Below are positions 25,694 through 33,448 of a stretch of 37,058 bases of DNA, one piece after another. The position numbers were made by a program, and so were the translations under genes. The stretch is taken from the NCBI GenBank assembly GCA_024280895.1, contig JAJRPI010000013.1, positions 1 through 37,058 of the forward strand, written 5' to 3'. The stretch is from Alphaproteobacteria bacterium. Its GTDB lineage: Bacteria; Pseudomonadota; Alphaproteobacteria; Rhizobiales; JAKIUO01. The notes beneath the pieces are model-generated. The model was not told the origin of the DNA. It saw only the letters and a program-made list of their open reading frames with translations, and searched no databases. How positions within the stretch are numbered: the stretch's first letter is position 1; each line of letters starts with the position of its first letter.

Positions 25694-26368
25694 ATGAGCG
25701 AGTACCAAATCCAGCGAGCCAATATGGTGGATAGTCAGCTGCGGACCAATCAGGTGACAGACCACCGTATATTGCGGGCTATGCTAGATATTCCGCGCGA
25801 AAAGTTTGTGCCCGACACCAAGCAGGGCCTCGCCTATATGGACCAAGATATCCTTGTCGATCGTGATCAAGAGGGCACGGATCGGTATATGATGTCCCCG
25901 ATGACCATTGCGCGACTGGCGCAGCTGGCGCGAATTGATGACAAGGATATGGTGCTGATCATTGGCTGCACCTCAGGCTATGTTGCCGCGTTGTTGGCAA
26001 GCCTTGCAAGTAGCGTCATTTGTCTTGAAACGGATGATCGTTTGGCGGAAGCTGCTGCGGTCCGTCTGGAAGAACTTGGTTGTGATAATGTCGCAACAGT
26101 CAGCGGTCGTTTGGAAGAAGGCTATTCTAAAGAAGGTCCCTATGATGTTATATTGGTCAATGGTAGCGTGGAACTGATTCCTCAAAGCCTGTTTGATCAG
26201 TTGAAGGATAATGGTCGGTTAGTAGCTGTTCAGTTGACGCAAGCTGGCGTTGGCAAGGCGCATCTATACCGTAAAATCGGGAATAGTATTGGCGAGAATC
26301 GCATTTCATTCGATGCCTCAGCTCATCCATTACCCGGATTTAAGCGTGATCAGTCATTTGTTTTTTGA
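25694..26368 (+). CDS. Protein-L-isoaspartate O-methyltransferase family protein (divergent)
   Basis: From ATG 25694, with AAGGGGAA just upstream, the protein has 224 residues. It has the overall Pcm-like layout: an N-terminal helical part (RANMVDSQLRTNQVTD and PREKFVP), MMSPMTIARLAQLA where Pcm has its active-site segment, and a Rossmann-type methyltransferase core. Motif I reads VLIIGCTSGYVAALLA: the acidic residue before the glycines (VLEIG in E. coli Pcm) is Ile here. The isoaspartyl-repair activity is therefore uncertain. Such divergent Pcm-like genes sit in front of tolC in many alphaproteobacteria, suggesting an envelope-related role (inference). Confidence 0.88.
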   Translation: MSEYQIQRANMVDSQLRTNQVTDHRILRAMLDIPREKFVPDTKQGLAYMDQDILVDRDQEGTDRYMMSPMTIARLAQLARIDDKDMVLIIGCTSGYVAALLASLASSVICLETDDRLAEAAAVRLEELGCDNVATVSGRLEEGYSKEGPYDVILVNGSVELIPQSLFDQLKDNGRLVAVQLTQAGVGKAHLYRKIGNSIGENRISFDASAHPLPGFKRDQSFVF

Positions 26369-26552
26369 TGATTTGATTGTCACATTAGGCCAGTTTCTTA
26401 ATTCTCAGTAAGTAAAGTTCACTCTTGCTTAACCTTATGGAAAGAGAAGAGTAAGTCGGCAATGCCGGTTTGTTTCGTTTAGTTGTTGTTTCGTTGTAGC
26501 ACGTAGTTGCGCTCAATATGGGAATAACAATAGCGGCGAAAGAGGTTGGGTT

Positions 26553-27989
26553 ATGTTGGAATTTAGAAACGGGTTTTTATCTGGCGCATTGGCTTTTGCA
26601 GGCATATTGTGCCTCATACCGATGAGCGCCAACGCAGAATCGTTGGATTCGGTCCTAGCAAGCACCTATTTAAGCAATCCCAATATAAATGCTGAAAGAG
26701 CAAAGCTGCGGGCACTTGATGAAGAAAACCCAAGAGCACGCTCAGGTTACCGTCCCAAGGTCAACTTTAACGCCGATATCACAAGCCAACGGGTAAAAAC
26801 CCGCCCATCGTTGCCAACAGATGGCAAGCGCCGTCATGGAGGCTACACAGTGAGCCTGGTGCAGCCGATTTTTCGAGGGTTGAGAACGATCAATTCAATT
26901 CGCAGGGCGGATGCCAGCATTTACGCTGGTCGTGAAGACTTGCGCTCAGTCGAGCAAAGTATCTTTTTGGATGCCGTGACTGCCTATGTGGATGTGATTC
27001 GTGATCGTGCCATTTTACGACTTCGCAGAAGTAATGTTGGGGTCATTGCAGAGCAACGCAGAGCCACAGATGATCGCTTTAAAGTAGGTGAAGTGACCAA
27101 AACGGATGTTGCGCAAGCCAGGGCTCGCTACAGTGGTGCTGTTTCCAGTCTCAATCTTGCTCAGGCCAATCTGAAAACCAGGAGGGCGATCTTCGAACAG
27201 ATTATCGGTCGGACCCCAAATGGTTTGCGGAACCCAAAGGGCATCGTTAAATATTTACCGCGCTCTCTCAATGGATCCCTGAAACGGGGGATGGACGAAC
27301 ATCCCGCCATTCTTGGCGCGACTTACCGCGAAATTTCGGCAACTCACAATATTCGCATTATCAGGGGTGAGCTTTTGCCAGAGATCAATCTTGAAGGAAG
27401 TTGGACTAGGCGTTTTCATCCAGTTGATGGCATTGATCAGCAAAGAACAGGCATTATCAAAGGCACGTTCAAGATGCCGTTTTATGCCGGTGGTGAAATT
27501 TCTGCACGCGTGAGACAGGCCAAGCAGACGGTTCTGCAAAGACGTCAGGAACTGCAAGCTGCTAAACGAAGAGTGCGCGCTGATGTCATTTCAAGTTGGG
27601 GGCAGGTGTCTTCAATCATTGCCCAATTGAGAGCCGACCGCTCCCAAGTGAGCGCGACAAGAACAGCTCTTGATGGTGTGAAGGAAGAAGAAAAAGTAGG
27701 CCAGCGAACGGTTCTTGACGTTTTGGATGCCCAGCAAGAATCTCTTGATGCGCAGGTGGCGCTTGCTATTACACAAAGAGATCTGGTCGTCGCTAGATAC
27801 CAGTTGTTGGCTGCGACGGGGCGTTTGTCCGCCGTTGAACTTGGACTGCGTGTTCAACGTTATGAATCTAGTGCTCATTATGAGCGGGTCGAACGTAAAT
27901 GGATTGGCACTCGGGTTGAGGAATATAATGATGAGGTGGAAAACAGAGCAATTGTAAATGATCGCTATTTTCCAACCAGTTATAAATAG
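26553..27989 (+). CDS. tolC: TolC-family outer membrane efflux protein
   Basis: TolC trimers form the outer-membrane exit duct for type I secretion and multidrug efflux. The protein has 478 residues. A signal peptide (core LAFAGILCLIPM, cleavage probably after SANA near residue 27) is followed by two repeats of the outer membrane efflux domain: strands such as PKVNFNADIT and GYTVSLVQPIF alternate with long helices (EVTKTDVAQARARYSGAVSS and, later, EEEKVGQRTVLDVLDAQQE). The matching GEVTKTDV and GQRTVLDV turns are typical of TolC. It follows the methyltransferase-like gene by 184 bases. Confidence 0.95.
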   Translation: MLEFRNGFLSGALAFAGILCLIPMSANAESLDSVLASTYLSNPNINAERAKLRALDEENPRARSGYRPKVNFNADITSQRVKTRPSLPTDGKRRHGGYTVSLVQPIFRGLRTINSIRRADASIYAGREDLRSVEQSIFLDAVTAYVDVIRDRAILRLRRSNVGVIAEQRRATDDRFKVGEVTKTDVAQARARYSGAVSSLNLAQANLKTRRAIFEQIIGRTPNGLRNPKGIVKYLPRSLNGSLKRGMDEHPAILGATYREISATHNIRIIRGELLPEINLEGSWTRRFHPVDGIDQQRTGIIKGTFKMPFYAGGEISARVRQAKQTVLQRRQELQAAKRRVRADVISSWGQVSSIIAQLRADRSQVSATRTALDGVKEEEKVGQRTVLDVLDAQQESLDAQVALAITQRDLVVARYQLLAATGRLSAVELGLRVQRYESSAHYERVERKWIGTRVEEYNDEVENRAIVNDRYFPTSYK

Positions 27990-28227
27990 TAATCTGCTAG
28001 TCCTCTTGCGCGTATCTGTATCCATTTTCCGTGTAGCGTGAATTGGATCGAATGGACAGTACCCGGGCTTGTAAAAATTATAGCTCGAATGATCACTCAT
28101 CTCTGGATTTCATTCGCTACCTATGGCAATACTCATACCTACAAATATAACGTCTTTTGCCCATGAGCTGGCCACATTTGCGGGTTAAATGCTTATTGCA
28201 GGTGGGGAATAATTGAGGGATTGCAGG

Positions 28228-29424
28228 ATGAATAGCGCGGAAAAAAAAGCTCCAGAACCGAGCATGGATGATATTATAAGCTCGATCAGAAATATCATTG
28301 CTGATGATGCGCAAGAAACGGTGCCAGTTCCAAAAACCCCCGCTTCAGAAAGTCTCGCCCCAGAAACAAACCCCGCAGTGGAAGTTCCATCTCCTGCCAT
28401 CGTCCAACTGACAGAAAATCAAATTGCAGAACCTGCTATAGAGCAAGTTAACGGTGCGCCCGCTTCACCTGATGCGGCAGTGCCAGCTCCAGAACCTGCA
28501 GCTATTCCCGAACCAGCGATTGCGCCATCTACTCCTGACCTTGAGGTCGCCAACGAAATTGATGCGGTGCCTGGCCTTGCGGCCGCGCCTGAGGCGCTGG
28601 CTGCTGTTGCTGCACCCGAGCCGATACCCACACCACCCGTAGCCCCTGAATTGACGATATCTGAACCCCTTACTCCTGCAACACAGCTTGGGGCCGCCCC
28701 GATCAATGATCTGACCGTTGCTTCGCCTTTACCAACTGTTGCGCCGGCAGCACCAGAGGCCATGATGGCTCCTGCACCCAGCGGTGCAATGGCGCCTGAG
28801 CCAGCTCTGCCGGAATTGAACGAACAAGAGCCAGCGGCGATCATCGAAGATGATATTGCTTTCGTAACTCCAGAGGTTTCGCCAAATTCACTTGCAGAGG
28901 TCGCTCCTGTATCTACTGCTCCTCCCATGTCCGCAACCAGCGACCCCGTCGAAGAGATGATGCAATCCGTAAATGCAGATCAAGCAGATAGCGAGCAGGT
29001 CAATAATGGCGTTGATCCTGATAAAATTCTGGAAGGTATGGAACCTTCTGGCGCCGAGGTTGCTATTAAGGCTGCTCTTATGGAACCAGCACCCGTTGAG
29101 CAAGCGCCGGTTATCGATCCAGCACCTAGCGTAAAAGCTGTTGCCGATGAGGCTCCTGTCGTATTGGATGCCAGTCAAGTGACCCCGGAAGATGCGGTAG
29201 CGATCACAGCTGTTGCAGACGCCACAAAGAAAGCTCTGACTGGTGCCAGTCCCTCTGAAGTAGTGGCTGATGTGCCGCAAAAGAAGGCCGGAAATAGCCT
29301 CGAAGATAGCGTCAAAGCAATGCTTAAGCCGATGATCAAAGATTGGCTCGACGATAATATGCCTAGGATTCTTGAAGGCGCGATCAAGGAAGAAGTTGAT
29401 CTCCCGGACAGTGACAAGACGTAA
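28228..29424 (+). CDS. popZ: Polar organising protein PopZ
   Basis: PopZ self-assembles into a pole-localised network that anchors chromosome origins and recruits cell-cycle regulators. From ATG 28228, with GAGGGA (28215-28220) seven bases upstream, the protein has 398 residues. The conserved N-terminal helix EPSMDDIISSIRNIIADD (about 10-27) binds partners. A very long Pro/Ala/Glu-rich acidic disordered linker (about 30-345) is followed by the C-terminal oligomerisation helices (about 352-390, LEDSVKAMLKPMIKDWLDDN). The linker is much longer than that of the 177-residue Caulobacter protein; rhizobial PopZ proteins are also long. It lies between tolC and valS, its usual place in alphaproteobacteria. 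Confidence 0.93.
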   Translation: MNSAEKKAPEPSMDDIISSIRNIIADDAQETVPVPKTPASESLAPETNPAVEVPSPAIVQLTENQIAEPAIEQVNGAPASPDAAVPAPEPAAIPEPAIAPSTPDLEVANEIDAVPGLAAAPEALAAVAAPEPIPTPPVAPELTISEPLTPATQLGAAPINDLTVASPLPTVAPAAPEAMMAPAPSGAMAPEPALPELNEQEPAAIIEDDIAFVTPEVSPNSLAEVAPVSTAPPMSATSDPVEEMMQSVNADQADSEQVNNGVDPDKILEGMEPSGAEVAIKAALMEPAPVEQAPVIDPAPSVKAVADEAPVVLDASQVTPEDAVAITAVADATKKALTGASPSEVVADVPQKKAGNSLEDSVKAMLKPMIKDWLDDNMPRILEGAIKEEVDLPDSDKT

Positions 29425-29463
29425 GTTATTTCATTCATCGAAGCCAATTTATAAAACAAGAAT

Positions 29464-29497
29464 CAGCTGCTTCGTTTCCGAAGTGGCTGTTTTTTTG
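29464..29497 (+). terminator. Intrinsic terminator after popZ
   Basis: CAGCTGCTTCG (29464-29474) pairs with CGAAGTGGCTG (29479-29489) through 11 pairs, two of them G-U, around the loop TTTC, and is followed at once by seven T residues. It lies 40 bases after the popZ stop and separates popZ from valS. Confidence 0.92.
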
Positions 29498-29613
29498 TGG
29501 TCCCGTTCAGGCGATCGGCACAACATCGAAAAAATTGATCGGCAATAGTATTTGACTGGCCGTTGCGAGTATGTTTTTTCAGGACAAAATGAAACTATGG
29601 ATCATGAGGCGAT

Positions 29614-32448
29614 ATGCTCGAGAAACAATTTATACCCGGCGAAGTCGAACAGCGTATTTACCAGCAATGGGAAGATGCCGGTGCTTTTAAAAGCCAACCG
29701 GATCGTGTCGCAGCGGGAGCCAAGCCCTATTGTATTGTGATCCCCCCTCCCAATGTCACAGGGTCGTTGCATATGGGGCATGCCCTCAATAATACCATTC
29801 AGGATATTCTAATTCGGTTTGAGCGTATGCGTGGCAAGGATGTTTTGTGGCAACCGGGGATGGATCATGCCGGTATCGCCACGCAAATGGTTGTGGAGCG
29901 CCAGCTTGCCCAGAACGAGGAACCGGGGCGGCGCGACATGGGCCGAGAAGCCTTTGTTGAACGTGTCTGGGAATGGAAAGAAAAATCCGGGGGCACCATC
30001 ATTAACCAGCTGCGCCGCCTTGGGGCATCTTGCGACTGGTCGCGTGAGCGCTTTACGATGGATGAGGGACTGTCCAAGGCTGTGCGCAAAGTATTTGTGG
30101 AACTATATGAAGCTGATCTGATCTATCGTGATAAGCGCCTTGTTAATTGGGACCCTGTCTTTCAAACCGCTATTTCCGATCTCGAAGTTGAAAATATCGA
30201 AGTAGATGGGCATTTCTGGCATTTTAAATATCCGCTGGAGAATGGTGAGACCTATGAGTTTCCAATCGCTCATAACGACGAGGGCGAGCCAATCGAGTGG
30301 GAGACACGCGATTATATCTCCATTGCCACAACTCGCCCCGAAACCATGCTGGGAGATGGCGCGGTCGCCGTTCATCCAAGCGATACGCGTTATGCGCCGA
30401 TTGTTGGCAAGCGCGTTTTGCTACCATTGGCAGATCGCTATATCCCGATCATCACAGATGAACATCCTGACCCTGATTTTGGCTCCGGTGCCGTGAAGAT
30501 CACGGGCGCACATGATTTCAATGACTATGCAGTGGCCCGGCGCCATGATTTGCCCTTGCTCATCATCATGGATGAACAGGGCCGGATGGCCGGGGAGATT
30601 CCTGAAAAATATATCGGCATGGATCGCTTTGAAGCCCGCAAGCTGATTGTCGAAGATATCGATAAGCTTGGTTTGCTGCTGGAAGTCGAGGACAAGAAAA
30701 TCGTGCAGCCGTTTGGTGATCGCTCCCATGCGGTGATTGAGCCGATGCTCACCGACCAATGGTATGTCAACGCCAAGGAACTCGCTAAGCCAGCCATAGC
30801 TGCCGTGAAAGATGGCCGCACGAAATTTGTGCCTGCTAACTGGGATAAAACCTATTTCCAATGGATGGACAATATCGAACCTTGGTGTATCTCGCGCCAG
30901 CTTTGGTGGGGACATCGTATTCCGGTCTGGTACGGGCCGGATGAAAAAGTTTTTGTGGCCTACACAAGTGAAGAGGCTCATGAGCAGGCCGCCAAACATT
31001 ATGGCAAAGCGGTTGAGCTGCGCCAGGATCCAGATGTGCTGGATACCTGGTTCTCGTCTGGCCTATGGGCATTTTCGACGCTGGGTTGGCCAGACAAAAC
31101 ACCCGAACTTGAGCGTTACTATCAGACCGATGTATTGGTCACAGGGTTTGACATTATCTTTTTCTGGGTCGCCCGCATGATGATGATGGGGCTGCACTTC
31201 ATGGATGAGGTGCCGTTCCATACCGTTTATGTGCATGCGTTGGTACGCGATGAAAAGGGAGCCAAAATGTCCAAATCCAAGGGCAATGTGATGGATCCTC
31301 TTGATCTTTTGGATGGCATTGAGCTTGAGCAGCTTGTCGAAAAGCGCACCATTGGATTGGTGAAGAAAGACGCCAAAGCGATAGCCAAATCAACGCGCAA
31401 GGAATATCCCGACGGCATTCCGTCTTATGGCACAGATGCTCTGCGGTTTACATTAGCGGCCATGGCAGCGCAAGGGCGCGATGTGCGCATGTCATTACCG
31501 CGGGTTGAGGGGTATCGCAATTTTTCCACTAAACTATGGAATGCCGCCCGTTTTACACAAATGAACGAATGCGTACGTCAAGAAGATTTTGACCCGGCCG
31601 CCTGCAATGAAACCATCAACAAGTGGATTGCCGGTGAGATGCAAAAGGCTGCTAACGCCGTGACTTTGGCCATTGAGTTACATCGTTATAATGAGGCGGC
31701 CAGTGCTATCTACAACTTTATCTGGCATGTCTATTGTGACTGGTATCTCGAATTGATCAAAACCGTTTTGAACGGCAAAGATATCGAAGCGCAGGCCGAA
31801 ACAAGAGCGATGGCGGCCTTTGTCCTTGATCAGATTCTCAAGCTGTTGCACCCGTTCATGCCCTTTATTACCGAGGAGCTTTGGCAAAAGCTTGCCGAGC
31901 AGGGGCCCGAACGCGACAGCCAGTTGATCCTTGCGCAGTGGCCAACCTTTTCGGGGCTAGAAGATGAGGCAGTCAATCGTGAAGTCGATTGGCTGATCCG
32001 TTTGATTACAGAAGTGCGCTCTGTTCGTGCTGAAATGAATGTACCTGCTGGAGCCAAGGTGCCTTTGATCTTTACAGGAGCGGGAGATGAGATAAAAGGC
32101 TGGATCGAAACGCACGATGAAACGCTTCGGCGTATTGCAAGGCTTGAAGAGCTGAGCTTCAGCACGCAGACACCTGATGGCGCTATCCAGATGATCCTTG
32201 ATGACGTTACTATAGCAATGTCATTAGAAGGCATTATTGATGTCGGCGCCGAGCAGGCACGGTTGAACAAGGAAATTGACAAACAGCGCGGTGATATCAA
32301 AAAAATCGAAGCCAAGCTGGGCAATGAAAATTTTACAGCACGCGCACCGGCCGAAGTCGTTGAAGAGCAAAAACGCCGTAAGAATGAGGCGGAGCAGGCA
32401 GTGGAAAAACTGCAAATAGCGCTCAAGCGCGTGGAGGCACTTGGTTAA
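29614..32448 (+). CDS. valS: Valyl-tRNA synthetase ValS
   Basis: ValS charges tRNA-Val. The protein has 944 residues, normal for bacteria. The class I signatures are both present: the HIGH motif as HMGH (residues 53-56, in NVTGSLHMGHALN) and KMSKS (551-555, in KMSKSKGN). The editing domain inserted between them includes TTRPETMLGD and GSGAVKITGAHDFNDY. An anticodon-binding domain follows, and a C-terminal coiled coil (about 875-944, EQARLNKEIDKQRGDIKKIE) typical of ValS. It is the last + strand gene; no clear terminator hairpin follows directly. Confidence 0.98.
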   Translation: MLEKQFIPGEVEQRIYQQWEDAGAFKSQPDRVAAGAKPYCIVIPPPNVTGSLHMGHALNNTIQDILIRFERMRGKDVLWQPGMDHAGIATQMVVERQLAQNEEPGRRDMGREAFVERVWEWKEKSGGTIINQLRRLGASCDWSRERFTMDEGLSKAVRKVFVELYEADLIYRDKRLVNWDPVFQTAISDLEVENIEVDGHFWHFKYPLENGETYEFPIAHNDEGEPIEWETRDYISIATTRPETMLGDGAVAVHPSDTRYAPIVGKRVLLPLADRYIPIITDEHPDPDFGSGAVKITGAHDFNDYAVARRHDLPLLIIMDEQGRMAGEIPEKYIGMDRFEARKLIVEDIDKLGLLLEVEDKKIVQPFGDRSHAVIEPMLTDQWYVNAKELAKPAIAAVKDGRTKFVPANWDKTYFQWMDNIEPWCISRQLWWGHRIPVWYGPDEKVFVAYTSEEAHEQAAKHYGKAVELRQDPDVLDTWFSSGLWAFSTLGWPDKTPELERYYQTDVLVTGFDIIFFWVARMMMMGLHFMDEVPFHTVYVHALVRDEKGAKMSKSKGNVMDPLDLLDGIELEQLVEKRTIGLVKKDAKAIAKSTRKEYPDGIPSYGTDALRFTLAAMAAQGRDVRMSLPRVEGYRNFSTKLWNAARFTQMNECVRQEDFDPAACNETINKWIAGEMQKAANAVTLAIELHRYNEAASAIYNFIWHVYCDWYLELIKTVLNGKDIEAQAETRAMAAFVLDQILKLLHPFMPFITEELWQKLAEQGPERDSQLILAQWPTFSGLEDEAVNREVDWLIRLITEVRSVRAEMNVPAGAKVPLIFTGAGDEIKGWIETHDETLRRIARLEELSFSTQTPDGAIQMILDDVTIAMSLEGIIDVGAEQARLNKEIDKQRGDIKKIEAKLGNENFTARAPAEVVEEQKRRKNEAEQAVEKLQIALKRVEALG

Positions 32449-32506
32449 ACATTGTATTTTGTGGATAAGTAGCGAGAGTTAAGGTGTGATCGAGAGCACT
32501 TTTAAT

Positions 32507-32546
32507 ATTCACCCATAAGGTCGCCAATTTACATTGGGTGAATTGG
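32507..32546. repeat. Nested inverted repeats downstream of valS
   Basis: ATTCACCC (32507-32514) and GGGTGAAT (32536-32543) are perfect 8-bp arms. A second overlapping pair, CCAATT (32524-32529) and AATTGG (32541-32546), would compete with it. There is no T-run, so it is not a clear terminator. It lies about 60 bases after valS in the long gene-free stretch. Confidence 0.5.
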
Positions 32547-32695
32547 TGCAATAATTCAGTATTGCCGAATTTGATCTATATTTTAAAGACTTCTATATAG
32601 TCAGTAGGAGGATGAATAAAGCGGGAAGCTATTCACGTAATAATTCAGGATAAACAGATCTTTATAAATTTTTTACAATATTCGATTTGATACTC

Positions 32696-32725
32696 TTGAC
32701 AAGGTACACACACTTGATCTTAAGT
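32696..32725 (+). promoter_or_regulatory. Putative sigma-70-type promoter in the valS-rpmG gap
   Basis: A consensus -35 hexamer TTGACA (32696-32701) lies behind an A/T-rich tract (32661-32692) that resembles an UP element. The -10 is weak: CTTAAG (17-base spacing) or TTAAGT (18-base spacing). Transcription would start near 32731 and run to the right into the hairpin cluster, towards no protein gene on that strand. Confidence 0.5.
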
Positions 32726-32730
32726 GAAGA

Positions 32731-32974
32731 AAGTAGAAATATTTGAATTCCCAAGTCTGTTACAGGTCCGCCGCATCTCCTGAGACTTGGGATGTGTGGG
32801 TTAGATTTTATTCGGTGTGAGTGGCCTCCTCAATATCACCGATTAGCTGTTTAACCTGATATGAGCCTAATTTATTGGCTCATGAAACAGACTTCTGAGT
32901 ATCCTGGTTCGGATTTTACCCCGCTGCCGAAGGGATATGAAGAGGTCTGTTTCGTATTCTGGGCACCCTTTTTT
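32731..32974 (+). ncRNA. Candidate structured small RNA, no recognised family
   Basis: Four hairpins follow the promoter-like element. H1: TCCCAAGTCT (32749-32758) with AGACTTGGGA (32783-32792), plus inner CAGG/CCTG. H2: TCGGTG (32812-32817) with CACCGA (32837-32842), plus inner TGAG/CTCA around a pyrimidine-rich loop. H3: ATGAGCC (32861-32867) with GGCTCAT (32877-32883). H4: 14 pairs (32882-32895 with 32942-32955, two G-T), plus inner TATCC/GGATA and TTCGG/CCGAA. Six T residues follow at 32969-32974, 14 bases beyond H4, so the end is not a classic terminator. No open frame with a ribosome site covers it. I could not match tmRNA, RNase P RNA, SRP RNA or 6S RNA. Strand and ends are inferred. 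Confidence 0.45.
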
Positions 32975-33079
32975 CAACATCTCCAAGCATGACTGATTAT
33001 GCCGATGATCAAGGCGCAAAAATATGCGCAACAGATCATACACGGTTCACGCAAGCGATCCTGTGTGTAAATGTAGTAT
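32975..33079. other. Remainder of the gene-free stretch before rpmG
   Basis: This holds one further compound hairpin: ATGATC (33005-33010) with GATCAT (33034-33039), enclosing GCGCA (33014-33018) with TGCGC (33025-33029). It is not followed by a T-run on either strand. No gene or tRNA is visible. Confidence 0.45.
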
Positions 33080-33117
33080 TTAGAAAATAGAAAACGGAGC
33101 TATTTTATTTTAGCTTC
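33080..33117 (-). terminator. Possible terminator of rpmG, overlapping its last codons
   Basis: On the - strand GAAGCTA (33117-33111) pairs with TAGCTCC (33102-33096), with one G-T pair, around an A/T loop, and the U-rich stretch GTTTTCTATTTTC follows. The stem overlaps the final codons and stop of rpmG. The stem is short, so the call is tentative. Confidence 0.4.
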
Positions 33118-33267
33118 TTTGAAATCGCAATGTTTGCGAATGACGGGGTCGTATTTTTTCAAAACGAGTTTTTCCGTAATATTTCTAGGGTTTTTCTTCG
33201 TGACGTAGAAATATCCAGTACCCTCTGTGCTTACCAGACGGATTTTTTGAACAGCCGATTTTGCCAT
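33100..33267 (-). CDS. rpmG: 50S ribosomal protein L33
   Basis: A 55-residue protein of the large ribosomal subunit. It begins [20 protein letters not shown], continues [20 protein letters not shown] and ends with a single Cys-containing tail ([12 protein letters not shown]). With only one Cys it is the zinc-free (C-minus) form; the zinc form has four. AAGGAAG lies just upstream of the ATG. A good promoter is found 65 bases upstream (33332-33359), so it is transcribed on its own, separately from rnr. Confidence 0.96.
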   Translation of the reverse strand: MAKSAVQKIRLVSTEGTGYFYVTKKNPRNITEKLVLKKYDPVIRKHCDFKEAKIK

Positions 33268-33331
33268 TTTACTTCCTTAAGAAATTAGGTGCGGCCGAAC
33301 AAGGTTCTAAGAGCACGCGATTTGATATCAG

Positions 33332-33359
33332 AATTTATCCTTTTGGCGCTGCTTGTCAA
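33332..33359 (-). promoter_or_regulatory. Promoter of rpmG
   Basis: Reading the - strand, TTGACA (33359-33354) and TAAATT (33337-33332) are separated by 16 bases. Transcription would begin near 33325, giving a leader of about 58 bases before the rpmG ATG. The -35 is a perfect consensus match. Confidence 0.75.
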
Positions 33360-33448
33360 GCATAGTCTTGAGGATCTACCATGATGGCCAGTGGTTTTTG
33401 CCAGTTAATTTTACAATGGCAGCAAATTCAAGCGTAAAAGACCATTAT

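Noticed and set aside
32755-32790. The loop of H1 (GTTACAG...CGCCGCATCTCC) looks a little like the 3' end of E. coli 6S RNA
   Set aside because: The preceding 150 bases are A/T-rich, include the promoter-like element and cannot form the other arm of a 6S rod. The arms around this loop pair with each other instead. A covariance search should still test it.
32731-33060. Possible two-piece alphaproteobacterial tmRNA or a tRNA in the valS-rpmG gap
   Set aside because: No acceptor stem with a proper T-arm, no tag reading frame ending in Leu-Ala-Ala or similar, and no tRNA cloverleaf could be drawn; GGTTCGG at 32906 lacks a matching T-stem.
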